From Candidatus Gastranaerophilales bacterium (GTDB taxonomy: Bacteria > Cyanobacteriota > Vampirovibrionia > Gastranaerophilales > Gastranaerophilaceae): DNA of 64,000 bases. Position 1 is the stretch's first letter; each line of letters begins with the position of its first letter. The DNA is taken from positions 1-64,000 of the forward strand of contig CALUSL010000005.1 of NCBI GenBank assembly GCA_944323425.1. Direction: 5' to 3'. Under the pieces are notes generated by a model, which was given only the letters and a program-made list of their open reading frames with translations, ran no database searches and had not been told where the DNA came from. Positions 1-7,151 of the stretch are shown here, piece by piece. The translations under genes and the position numbers were made by a program.

Positions 1-80
1 CGTGTTGGATAGAGCTGCCGCTAAGAATCTAAACTCGCAAGCTTCGCTCGCTCCGGCTACCGAGGCAAATTCTATATTTA
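1..80. other. GC-rich left-edge segment without a gene
   Basis: No coding frame is supported here. The DNA is richer in GC than its surroundings and contains CTCG...CGAG inverted repeats and TTCGCT/CTCGCT words (about 33-64), resembling the GC-rich spacer at 2320-2484. Bases 4-15 match a tRNA D-arm (TTGGATAGAGC), but no anticodon or T arm follows. It may be the edge of an interspersed repeat or of a decayed gene. Confidence 0.25.
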
Positions 81-205
81 TTATACCACAAAAACCGACT
101 TGACATGTATGTCAAAATATTTTAAAAATAATATATAAAGGTTTTGGGTAATTTGGCCGCAAAACATTTGCTGTCCGAACATCGTACACAACAAAGGAGA
201 ATAAA

Positions 206-589
206 ATGTTAGTACCCGAGGGTATTTTATGCACAAAAAATCATGAATACTTGCTGGAAGACGGAACCGGATACAAAATCGGTTTGACAGATTACGGTCT
301 TGAGCAGCTCGGTGATATAGTTTTTGTTGAACTGCCCGAGGTTGGTACCGAATTTGTAAAAGGCGAAGTCTTTGCAACTATCGAATCTGTCCGTGCTGCT
401 ACAGAACTGTATATTCCGGCATCCGGAAAAATTGCAGAGGTCAATGAGAAATTGATAGAAAGCCCTGAACTCATAAATGAAAGTCCCTACGAGGACGGCT
501 GGCTTGTGAAAATTTCTTCTGATACTGTAGAGGAAGAATCCGGTGATTTACTGGAATATATGGATTATCGGGATGATTTTGAGATGTAA
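206..589 (+). CDS. Glycine cleavage H-like protein lacking the lipoyl lysine
   Basis: This 127-residue protein has the length and sandwiched-barrel sequence of GcvH, which normally carries a lipoyl-lysine arm between the P, T and L proteins of the glycine cleavage system. The modification motif reads ESVRAATELY (residues 60-69): arginine (R63, codon CGT at 392-394) stands where the lipoylated lysine belongs (ESVKAA in the family). The rest of the fold is conserved, including GLTDYGLEQLGD (26-37), and the C-terminus adds an acidic tail. An AAGGAG Shine-Dalgarno lies just before the ATG and a hairpin terminator follows, so it looks like an intact, expressed gene. No gcvP, gcvT or lipoate gene is nearby. 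It may be a non-catalytic H-like protein or a diverged copy beside a normal GcvH elsewhere. The family call is firm; the function is not. Confidence 0.85.
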   Translation: MLVPEGILCTKNHEYLLEDGTGYKIGLTDYGLEQLGDIVFVELPEVGTEFVKGEVFATIESVRAATELYIPASGKIAEVNEKLIESPELINESPYEDGWLVKISSDTVEEESGDLLEYMDYRDDFEM

Positions 590-600
590 ATTCTGTAATA

Positions 601-631
601 AAAAAGACGCTTATATAAGCGTCTTTTTTAT
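601..631. terminator. Bidirectional hairpin terminator
   Basis: The perfect palindrome GACGCTTATATAAGCGTC (607-624) is flanked by A6 and T-rich tracts. It sits between the convergent H-like gene and the exbD gene and can end transcription from both sides. Confidence 0.9.
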
Positions 632-661
632 AATTCTATGAAAAACTACTACTTGTGTTGT

Positions 662-1048
662 CTAACTTTCTGTAATTGAAACATTTGTAACTCCTGCGTT
701 TCTTGCGGAATCCATAACTTTTACTACAGCGCCGTGAGTAGATTCTGGTTGTGCAAGTATCATTACACCGTCAGGAAAATCTTTGGAGCTGTCTCTTATT
801 AGAGCCTCGAGTTTTTCCGGACGGATTTCATTATCTCCGAGGAAAAATCTGTCATCGTTTGTGACTGTGATGTTCAGAAGTTTGTTGTCCTTAATCTCTG
901 TGACCTCAACATTATTCGGCACTGAAAGATTTAGTCCCTGCTGGTCAAGAAGAGGTGCAATCACCATCATAATAATCAAAAGTACCAGAAATATATCCGT
1001 AAGCGGGGTTATGTTGATTTCATTAAAAGTATTTCGTTCTCTTGACAT
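662..1048 (-). CDS. exbD: ExbD/TolR-family proton-channel subunit (second copy)
   Basis: This 128-residue protein is an ExbD/TolR: a short cytoplasmic tail, the motif NITPLTDIFLVLLIIMMV around one transmembrane helix (residues 12-33) with the conserved aspartate (D18) used for proton flow, and a periplasmic domain ending near the C-terminus. With ExbB it should convert proton-motive force into movement of TonB. It starts 3 bases after the upstream exbD, last gene of the tonB-exbB-exbD-exbD cluster, and ends at the terminator at 601-631. The DNA for its membrane helix is almost identical to that of the neighbouring exbD (954-1021 versus 1422-1489). Confidence 0.92.
   Translation of the reverse strand: MSRERNTFNEINITPLTDIFLVLLIIMMVIAPLLDQQGLNLSVPNNVEVTEIKDNKLLNITVTNDDRFFLGDNEIRPEKLEALIRDSSKDFPDGVMILAQPESTHGAVVKVMDSARNAGVTNVSITES
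954..1021 (-). repeat. 68-bp block shared by the two exbD genes (copy 1)
   Basis: This stretch encodes the membrane helix of the second exbD and matches 1422-1489 at 67 of 68 positions; the only difference is T983 versus C1451. The rest of the two genes has diverged strongly, which suggests gene conversion or strong constraint on the helix. Confidence 0.95.
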
Positions 1049-1051
1049 AAG

Positions 1052-1531
1052 TTATTCCTCAGACGGGATTTCACCCGTATTTCTTCTAGTAGAGTCTTTC
1101 TCAAGCTTTTTCTGCTCTTTTTTGGAAAGCGGTTCACCTGCAACAATGAGCTTTTCAAATTCCGCAGACTGTGCAGCCTGCATTATTTTCATAATCTCTT
1201 TACTTTTTGCGCTCTCATCAGCTTTTACCACAACCTCTTTTTTCTCGAGAGTCGGTTTCAAAGCCAGAAGTTCGGGCACAAGCTGCTCTTCTGTTATTTT
1301 CTTTCCGTTGACAAACATTGAGCCGTCTTTCGTAACAGCAACTACAGCATCTTTTGCTTCGACAGAAAGACCGCTGTTTATTTCCGGCACTTTGATATTG
1401 TTGTCCACTGACTGGAATGTCGGTGCAATCACCATCATAATAATCAAAAGCACCAGAAATATATCCGTAAGCGGGGTTATGTTGATTTCTGTGAACAGTG
1501 CTTCTTTTCCTTTTGAAGTTTTAAAAGCCAT
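1052..1531 (-). CDS. exbD: ExbD/TolR-family proton-channel subunit (first copy)
   Basis: A 159-residue ExbD/TolR with the same NITPLTDIFLVLLIIMMV helix (from residue 17) and conserved aspartate as its neighbour, then a periplasmic domain and an extra basic, polar C-terminal tail (about 25 residues) missing from the other copy. Two different ExbD proteins in one operon suggest a mixed channel or one specialised for a second partner, as in systems with ExbD1/ExbD2. It lies between exbB and the second exbD on the same strand with short gaps, so co-transcription is likely. Confidence 0.92.
   Translation of the reverse strand: MAFKTSKGKEALFTEINITPLTDIFLVLLIIMMVIAPTFQSVDNNIKVPEINSGLSVEAKDAVVAVTKDGSMFVNGKKITEEQLVPELLALKPTLEKKEVVVKADESAKSKEIMKIMQAAQSAEFEKLIVAGEPLSKKEQKKLEKDSTRRNTGEIPSEE
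1422..1489 (-). repeat. 68-bp block shared by the two exbD genes (copy 2)
   Basis: Partner of 954-1021, identical except for one base (C1451). It encodes the transmembrane helix with the proton-carrying aspartate. Confidence 0.95.
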
Positions 1532-1606
1532 TTTAGTTTCCTTGTTTTGTTTTTTACGATGGTATCAGAGCACGGAATGAACCGTTTCAGCTGAAAAAAT
1601 TGCGGA

Positions 1607-2254
1607 TTAAAGAGCAATATTTGTCTGCTGCTGGAGTGTTACGTCGTCTTCGCTGTCTACAAAGCTGAGGAAGAGAAGTTTTATAAGCTGGAAGTCGTCC
1701 TCAAATCTTTTAACTGTTGACTGGAAGTAGTTGTAGAAAATTACAGCTACGATAGCTACACCAAGACCGAGTGCTGTAGCGATAAGAGCGGACGCAATAC
1801 CTGATGCTACTGCTGCAGACTGGTTGCCCTGAACTGCTAAATCCTGGAATGTGTAAAGGATTCTGACAACTGTTCCGAACAAACCTAAGAACGGGCACAC
1901 ACCGCCTATTGTACCGAGAATGGTAAGGTGGCTTTCAAGTTTTCTTGTTGCAAGGCTTGCTGCAATATCGAAAGAACGTGAAAATCCGTTTTTCTGTTCG
2001 GAGAAGATTCTGACAGCTTCTTCTGTTACTTCGCCGATGATTCCGCCCAGCTGAACGCTGAGATTCTGTGCACCTTCAAGGTTGTTTCTTGCAAGTTCTT
2101 TCTGGATTTTTGGTATAAACAGTACAACATCTCTTTTGTTTCTGTTGTAATAATTGAACCTGTTGATAGCTACACCGATTGTCAGAAATGAGCAAATGAG
2201 TATCGGCGCTACAATCCAGATATCCTCAATCATTGCGTTCAGTAGTAATTCCAT
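1607..2254 (-). CDS. exbB: ExbB/TolQ/MotA-family proton channel
   Basis: This 215-residue protein has the ExbB/TolQ layout: an N-terminal membrane helix (about 13-30), a cytoplasmic helical region, then two helices (about 113-135 and 150-175) with the family signature around GTVVRILYTF and ASGIASALIATALGLGVAI. It should form the inner-membrane proton channel together with the two ExbD proteins and drive the TonB-like protein encoded just upstream. A GAGG-type ribosome site precedes the ATG. The 230-base gap to tonB is unusual for this kind of operon and holds a GC-rich hairpin array. Confidence 0.92.
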   Translation of the reverse strand: MELLLNAMIEDIWIVAPILICSFLTIGVAINRFNYYNRNKRDVVLFIPKIQKELARNNLEGAQNLSVQLGGIIGEVTEEAVRIFSEQKNGFSRSFDIAASLATRKLESHLTILGTIGGVCPFLGLFGTVVRILYTFQDLAVQGNQSAAVASGIASALIATALGLGVAIVAVIFYNYFQSTVKRFEDDFQLIKLLFLSFVDSEDDVTLQQQTNIAL

Positions 2255-2319
2255 AGTTTTTCCTCTTTTCTTTATTGTTTGCCTGTTATTGGTTTTTTGT
2301 AGTTGTTCTTATGGATTGC

Positions 2320-2484
2320 CGCGCCCTCTTCGAGTTTCGCTCCCCGGACTAGCTCCTTTCAGTCGCGTCGTCCGTATGGAAATCCGCGTCTTGGATTTCC
2401 TTATCGCTCGTTGCTGTCGTGGACTTCGCTACGCTGCCGTCCACTTCGCACTCGCTCTCCGGGTTTCACCCGTCCGGAAATCCG
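2320..2484 (-). repeat. GC-rich hairpin array between tonB and exbB
   Basis: No gene on the transcribed strand fills this gap. It holds stacked inverted repeats: GGAAATCC/GGATTTCC (2378-2385/2393-2400), GTGGAC/GTCCAC (2419-2424/2439-2444) and CGGGT/ACCCG (2460-2464/2468-2472), plus repeated TTCGCT words and a second GGAAATCCGC at 2475-2485. Its composition differs sharply from the flanks, and it directly abuts the tonB stop codon. It may be an interspersed repeat or an mRNA-processing/stabilising element between the two genes. Confidence 0.6.
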
Positions 2485-3738
2485 CTAATACATTGAGGCG
2501 CCGAATACGTTGTAGTCAAATGTGAACTGGATGTCTACGCTGTCGCCTTTGTATTCAGGCGGTAACGGTTTGAAAGGTGCCGTAAGTTCGACCGCATGTT
2601 TTGCCGCACTGTCCGCTGCAGGAAGACCGGAGGATTTTAACACTCTGTTGGACAAAAGTCTTCCGTCTCTGCCAATCCTGAACATTAGCACTACGCGTTT
2701 GCTTTCGTTACCTTTCGGCGGATCCCAGTTCATTTTTATGCGTCTTTGCAGCTCGCGCATGTAAGGACCGAAATCCGGTTCTTTCAATGCGTCGATACCC
2801 GGGGCTCCTTTCGGATTTCCGGGACCGGGGTTGCCGATGCTTCCGCCGGAACCGCCTCTTCCCGTGCCCGAACGTTTTGCACTGGAGGCTCCGCCTGAAC
2901 CTGCCGGTGAAAAGCTCGGTGAAGGTGCAAATCTGCCGCCGCCCGATTTTCCGGAACCTGTACTTCCTCCGCCCGGTGAACCCGTTACCGGTCCGCCCGT
3001 AGGTCCTGCAACTTTGGGTGCAGTCGTTTTAGGTACAGGCATGTTGAACGAGCCTTTCGGTTTTTGTACAGTTCTCGGTGCAGTAGGTTTCAATGCCGGT
3101 CTAGGTGCAGGTGTCTGAACTTTCTCCTGAGTGGTTCCCTGCGGTTTTTGCGGCTCTGCCGGTTTTTGTACCGGTTTTGGAGCCGGTGGGGTATCCCACG
3201 GCATTGTCATAGCCTTTTTTGTGGGCGTAGGTGCCTTCTGTACCGGTTTTTTAGGCTGCGGCTGTCTCTGTTTTTGAACAGGCTGCTGTCTTGCCGGCTG
3301 TTTTTGCACGCTCTGCTGTCTCTGAGGCTGAGCAGGTGCGCTCGATGACTTCGGAGATGATGAGGGTGCTGCAGACGGCAAAGATACTGCGCGTTTCGGG
3401 TCGTGGATTCCTCCCGCACGCGAGTTTCTGTCTGCTCTGTATTTTGTATTTTTGTTTATTGGTTCGGCTTCTTTTTGTACCAGCACGAACTCAATATCTT
3501 TCGGTTTTGGTTCTGGTTTGTTGAAAATTGCAAAATTTACACCCATTATTGCGAGAATAAAAATAGTCAGCCATATCAAACCAATCGTGACAGGATGAAG
3601 CAGAGCCGCAATAAAAACGCAGGTTTTTAACGGAATTTCTTCCGGTTCTCTTTTATATAAAGCGTGGGTGTATGCGCTCTCTCTGTCTTCTGTTTGCGGT
3701 TCTTCCGTTACGAATGGATTGTTTCCTAATATTGTCAT
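2485..3738 (-). CDS. tonB: TonB-like energy transducer
   Basis: This roughly 417-residue protein has a cytoplasmic N-terminus, one transmembrane helix (about residues 45-68), a long Pro/Gln/Lys-rich stretch, a Gly/Ser-rich stretch, and a C-terminal TonB/TolA-type domain (about the last 90 residues, LQRRIKMNWDPP to FTFDYNVF). It should span the periplasm and pass ExbBD energy to outer-membrane receptors. I chose the ATG at 3738 because a GGGG box lies 5 bases before it; an ATG 27 bases upstream has no such site. The Gly-rich half of the linker is unusual beside the common Pro-Lys/Pro-Glu linker. No TonB-dependent receptor is seen in the window. Confidence 0.85.
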   Translation of the reverse strand: MTILGNNPFVTEEPQTEDRESAYTHALYKREPEEIPLKTCVFIAALLHPVTIGLIWLTIFILAIMGVNFAIFNKPEPKPKDIEFVLVQKEAEPINKNTKYRADRNSRAGGIHDPKRAVSLPSAAPSSSPKSSSAPAQPQRQQSVQKQPARQQPVQKQRQPQPKKPVQKAPTPTKKAMTMPWDTPPAPKPVQKPAEPQKPQGTTQEKVQTPAPRPALKPTAPRTVQKPKGSFNMPVPKTTAPKVAGPTGGPVTGSPGGGSTGSGKSGGGRFAPSPSFSPAGSGGASSAKRSGTGRGGSGGSIGNPGPGNPKGAPGIDALKEPDFGPYMRELQRRIKMNWDPPKGNESKRVVLMFRIGRDGRLLSNRVLKSSGLPAADSAAKHAVELTAPFKPLPPEYKGDSVDIQFTFDYNVFGASMY

Positions 3739-3822
3739 TTTTTCCCCAAGTTTTATTTTGGTCATAGTCTAGCAGAAAGCAGACCTTAAAACAAATTAGC
3801 TGATTGGCTTATTGTTAGTTAT

Positions 3823-3901
3823 AACCGGCGTTAGTCCGGTTGTCCGGTAAAAGACAACCGGTGCCGGGACCTAATGAAAAAGGAGTTTAGGCTTTTTCAT
3901 T
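3823..3901 (-). terminator. Inverted-repeat cluster between glycine-zipper gene and tonB
   Basis: Two stems follow the leftward gene ending at 3906: AATGAAAAAG/CTTTTTCATT (3873-3882/3892-3901) and CCGGTTGTC/GACAACCGG (3836-3844/3853-3861). An alternative AACCGG/CCGGTT pairing (3823-3841) overlaps the second. The set could terminate the upstream gene and structure the tonB leader. There is no clean U tract after the stems, so the terminator call is tentative. Confidence 0.45.
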
Positions 3902-3905
3902 ATCT

Positions 3906-4598
3906 TTAGTAACTGTATTGCGGTTGAGGATTAACCGTTGCCGGCTGGTCAATGATGATGTTCATCTGAGTTCCCGGATCGATTTCAACATCTATTCCTT
4001 TATCCCAGAGTGATTTTCCGAGTCCGGCAACAGCGCCTACAGCAGTACCCATTGCAGCGCCCTTTCCGACTTTGCCGCCGGAAAGCGGACCCATAATCGT
4101 ACCGCCTACCGCACCTACAGCTGTGCCAACCGCAATGTCTTTTGCATAAGCTTTTGCGGTGTCACCTTTTGTGCCGCCGACAAGAAGTCCTGTTCCATCT
4201 TCTGTCTGGATTTTACCGGAGATGGGAATCATCTGTCCGAACGGCGTTAAAATGTTTGTGAATTTAAGCATTAGCTGACCGTTTATTCCGGCTCTGCCTG
4301 CCTTTTTAACCTGAATTACTGTCCCGTTTACAGTACTGCCCGAGGGCGCAATCAGGGTATTATTATAATAAAAATTCTGCGGAATTGAGAACGATACTCC
4401 CTGTCCGAGCGAAAGCTGGGATGAAGAGAGCTGGATGGTCGTCATTGCCGGAATAGAAGTTCCGGACGGAACCATAACGACTTTGCCCTGAAGCGGTTGA
4501 ACAGTAGTTGCAGCTGACACCGGGTTTTCTGCCATGCCTGCACCGAACGCAATCAATGACAGCCCTAAAACTGCTGATAACACTAGCTTTTTCGTCAA
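3906..4598 (-). CDS. Secreted glycine-zipper envelope protein, unknown function
   Basis: I do not recognise a named family. The protein has an N-terminal signal peptide, a beta-rich domain with an SGSTVNGTVIQV-type segment (loosely like the VirB10/TrbI beta domain), and a glycine-zipper helix region (GTAVGAVGGTIMGPLSGGKVG...) that usually inserts in or packs against membranes. It shares this order with the protein at 9696-10817, including KGxDVxIxPGxx after the zipper (KGIDVEIDPGTQ here, KGKDVLISPGDE there). The start is read as TTG at 4598: GGAGGT (4606-4611) lies 7 bases upstream. The ATG at 4613 overlaps that Shine-Dalgarno and is probably not used. Confidence 0.7.
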   Translation of the reverse strand: MTKKLVLSAVLGLSLIAFGAGMAENPVSAATTVQPLQGKVVMVPSGTSIPAMTTIQLSSSQLSLGQGVSFSIPQNFYYNNTLIAPSGSTVNGTVIQVKKAGRAGINGQLMLKFTNILTPFGQMIPISGKIQTEDGTGLLVGGTKGDTAKAYAKDIAVGTAVGAVGGTIMGPLSGGKVGKGAAMGTAVGAVAGLGKSLWDKGIDVEIDPGTQMNIIIDQPATVNPQPQYSY

Positions 4599-4803
4599 TT
4601 CTCTTACCTCCATAAATTATCCTTACATGTATTATAACGTAATAAAAAAATTTTTGTTCATTTTTTTATTTTTGTAAATATTTCAGCATAGCCGCTTCAG
4701 AGGCATTTTTAGATGTTTATTTTATTATTTAAGTTTTGTTTCAATTTGCCTGCAACGTGTATTTTGTCTGGCAATTTTTTTGTTGTTTTGTTTTCATACG
4801 GGT

Positions 4804-5805
4804 ATGAATTTTTCTCAGCGAATATCGTTTTCACAGTCGCAGCCGCAGAATCTGCTTGCGGCTTTGAAAATGAGTCAGGATAATAAATTAAAACTACAGG
4901 CAGATGAGGCCTCGAAAGGGGGCTACTTTGAGCGTGCAATTGAACTTTACGAAAAAGCGCTTGAAATTAACCCGAACAACTCGTCTGTTTTTGTCCCGCT
5001 CGCGAAAACATATAAATTCAATAACGATTTTAAAAATGCAATAAAATATTTTGAAAAAGCGCTTGCGATAGAGCCTGATGATGTTGAAAACAGAACGCTT
5101 CTCGGTGAGTGTTACAAGAATAACGGTCAGTATTCAAAGGCAAAACTTCAATTTGAGCAGGTTCTCGGGCAGCGCCCGAATTATGATTTTGCAAGAAGAA
5201 ATTTGCTGGAAACGGAGAATTACCTGCTTGCGCTTGTTGATCCGGTTAGAGCACACGCGGAAAAACAGGCGGCTGCACAGTCAAATTTGAATCAGGCAGT
5301 AAAACTTGCATGCAGCTTTTTTCCGAAAAAGTACTTTAAGAATATGCAGGACATTGTTGTATCTTTTAACAAAACCGCAAGCATGGGCGGACGTGCAAAT
5401 ATAGCCCAGTACGAGCACAATAAACGTGAAATTACAGTAATGGAAGATTATGTTTATGCAAATCCGACACTGGTTGCGAGCTATATTGTTCATGAAAATA
5501 TTCATGCAAAAGACAATGATCCCTACACCTCAATCCGTGAAGAGCAAGACGCATACCGCAAGCAGTGTGAATTTTGGTTAAAACACGGACAGGGGATAGA
5601 AGATCCTGAGATGGATTTTGTTGTCGGGTTATATAAAAAATCGGCTGAAGACCTTGACAGGAGGGTTGCTGAGGTGTACAGACTCAGAGACAAAAATATT
5701 CCCGAAACATCATACAATCATCCGCCTGAAAATCAAAAAATCTCGGCTACTGTGTCTCTGGGCGGCGGCGCAAAACCGATTAAAGCGTATGACATAATCG
5801 CATAA
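4804..5805 (+). CDS. TPR protein with HExxH metallopeptidase-like domain
   Basis: The N-terminal half contains at least three TPR repeats (about residues 35-140, for example AIELYEKALEINPNN and AIKYFEKALAIEPDD). The C-terminal half carries HENIH (H230-E231-H234) followed 12-13 residues later by E246/E247, the pattern of a zinc metallopeptidase of the HExxH...E type. No signal peptide is evident. The start is uncertain: ATG 4804 is chosen, TTG 4780 is possible, and ATG 4870 would also keep the TPRs. Peptidase activity is inferred from the motif alone. Confidence 0.7.
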   Translation: MNFSQRISFSQSQPQNLLAALKMSQDNKLKLQADEASKGGYFERAIELYEKALEINPNNSSVFVPLAKTYKFNNDFKNAIKYFEKALAIEPDDVENRTLLGECYKNNGQYSKAKLQFEQVLGQRPNYDFARRNLLETENYLLALVDPVRAHAEKQAAAQSNLNQAVKLACSFFPKKYFKNMQDIVVSFNKTASMGGRANIAQYEHNKREITVMEDYVYANPTLVASYIVHENIHAKDNDPYTSIREEQDAYRKQCEFWLKHGQGIEDPEMDFVVGLYKKSAEDLDRRVAEVYRLRDKNIPETSYNHPPENQKISATVSLGGGAKPIKAYDIIA

Positions 5806-5808
5806 TTA

Positions 5809-5817
5809 TGGTATAAT
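5809..5817 (+). promoter_or_regulatory. Extended -10 promoter of leuD
   Basis: TGGTATAAT (5809-5817) is an extended -10 element. Transcription would start near 5824, just before the GAGGGGAG ribosome site of leuD. Confidence 0.6.
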
Positions 5818-5844
5818 ACCCCTGAAAAAAGAGGGGAGAAAAAA

Positions 5845-6345
5845 ATGTCATACAGAGGAAAAGCATTTAAATTCGGAGATAACATAAGCACAGACCACAT
5901 TGCGCCCGGCAGACTGTTTCACCTCCGTTCAAATCTTGAAGAGTTTGCGAAGCATGTTCTTGAGGATGCGGATGAAACATTTGCGTCCAGAATGGAAAAG
6001 GGTGATTTCGTTGTTGCGGGCAATAATTTCGGACTCGGCTCTTCCAGAGAGCATGCCCCTCAGATTATAAAAATTGCAGGAGTAAGAGCAGTCCTTGCAA
6101 AATCTTTTGCCCGAATCTTCTACAGAAACGCGATTAATATCGGTCTGTTACTTATAGAGTGCGATACTGACGGAATTAATGCAGGAGACGAGCTGGATGT
6201 CGACATAAAAGCCGGACTTGTGAAAAATCTGACACAGGGCACAGAAATAAAGATTACTCCGCTTCCTGATGTTATGATAAAGCTGCTTGATGACGGCGGA
6301 TTGATTGAACATATAAAGAAAAACGGCGATTTTAAGCTGGTTTGA
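5845..6345 (+). CDS. leuD: 3-isopropylmalate dehydratase small subunit
   Basis: This 166-residue protein is the swivelling small subunit of isopropylmalate isomerase (leucine synthesis), in the short form related to archaeal LeuD and homoaconitase. Seen motifs are DNISTDHIAPGR (about 12-23) and the substrate-loop signature NNFGLGSSREHAP. It pairs with LeuC, encoded 26 kb away at 32097 rather than next door, so the two subunits must be coordinated from separate promoters. A strong GAGGGGAG site precedes the ATG and a hairpin terminator follows. Confidence 0.92.
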   Translation: MSYRGKAFKFGDNISTDHIAPGRLFHLRSNLEEFAKHVLEDADETFASRMEKGDFVVAGNNFGLGSSREHAPQIIKIAGVRAVLAKSFARIFYRNAINIGLLLIECDTDGINAGDELDVDIKAGLVKNLTQGTEIKITPLPDVMIKLLDDGGLIEHIKKNGDFKLV

Positions 6346-6410
6346 TAGAAAGCTTTGTATTGGCTTTTTCTTAATACTCAGTTCTGATGCATGTTTTGTT
6401 TTTAATTATA

Positions 6411-6443
6411 AAAGAGCGGATAAATAATTTATCCGCTCTTTTT
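6411..6443. terminator. Bidirectional hairpin terminator
   Basis: Stem GAGCGGATAA/TTATCCGCTC (6414-6423/6429-6438) with flanking A and T tracts lies between the convergent leuD and the DprA-like gene. Confidence 0.9.
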
Positions 6444-6462
6444 ATTAAATTTTTTTTACTAA

Positions 6463-7032
6463 CTAATCAAGATAAAAAGCTGTAATGACTTTGTGAGATT
6501 CCTCAGCGTACTCAATAGCTTTGTGAAGAGTGTTTGAGGTATGCGAAAGGAAGCATATAAGCTGCTGGCATTCGTCAATAATTTCTCTGTTGCATATACG
6601 GCTGGCGTCAGCAAGTGTCATCATAGCGCGATCAGCGTGCTCAATTATATTAGGAACACCGATTAGCTGATCCTGAACATCAGAAGGCTGCTGACCGATA
6701 GTCTGAGGAAGAATAACTTTCAGGTTATTCGGCTCAGTTTTCATTGCGCCGCGTATTGCCGCTGCGTTAGTACCGCTGGAGCCACCGCTTGTAATAATGG
6801 TGTTGCCGAGACCGACCAGTGCTGATGAAAGTGTTTCAATGATTTGCTGGTGCGTAATTGGAAGATTTCGGCTTCCTATTATAGCTATGCGTTTTGCTGT
6901 CTGCTGTATAGTAGCAAGCTCCATTGCAAGCTGGTCCACTGTATTCACTTTGTCTTCGGGAATTGTATCCAAATCGTCTGTCGGTACCATAATGGTGGGT
7001 TGCTGCTGATTTTCTTTATTATCTTCTGACAT
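6463..7032 (-). CDS. DprA-like Rossmann-fold protein
   Basis: This 189-residue protein resembles the Rossmann core of the DNA-processing protein DprA/Smf: RIAIIGSRNLP (about 48-58), then GNTIITSGGSSGTNAAAIRGAM (about 76-97). Short stand-alone relatives are annotated in cyanobacteria as DNA recombination-mediator protein A, which fits the suspected lineage. It lacks the winged-helix and SAM-like ends of full DprA, so a role in loading RecA is possible but unproven; a nucleotide-binding function is an alternative. It is a single gene with its own terminator. Confidence 0.7.
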   Translation of the reverse strand: MSEDNKENQQQPTIMVPTDDLDTIPEDKVNTVDQLAMELATIQQTAKRIAIIGSRNLPITHQQIIETLSSALVGLGNTIITSGGSSGTNAAAIRGAMKTEPNNLKVILPQTIGQQPSDVQDQLIGVPNIIEHADRAMMTLADASRICNREIIDECQQLICFLSHTSNTLHKAIEYAEESHKVITAFYLD

Positions 7033-7151
7033 TCATCTACCCTATTATCTAATAACTTAACTTTTCTTTATTTTACTAAAAAAAATGTTTCGTTTATTAT
7101 AATAGCATAAATTATTAAATTTTCAAATTTTTGTAATAAATAAAGGCTGAA

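Noticed and set aside
1-75. Partial tRNA gene
   Set aside because: Only the D-arm word TTGGATAGAGC fits; the next bases cannot form an anticodon stem and no T arm is present.
783-1580. 265-codon rightward frame
   Set aside because: It lies opposite both exbD genes, has no ribosome site, and the exbD reading is unmistakable.
2154-2525. Rightward frame across the tonB-exbB gap
   Set aside because: It covers the hairpin array and exbB antisense, its composition is Ser/Arg-rich and it lacks a ribosome site.
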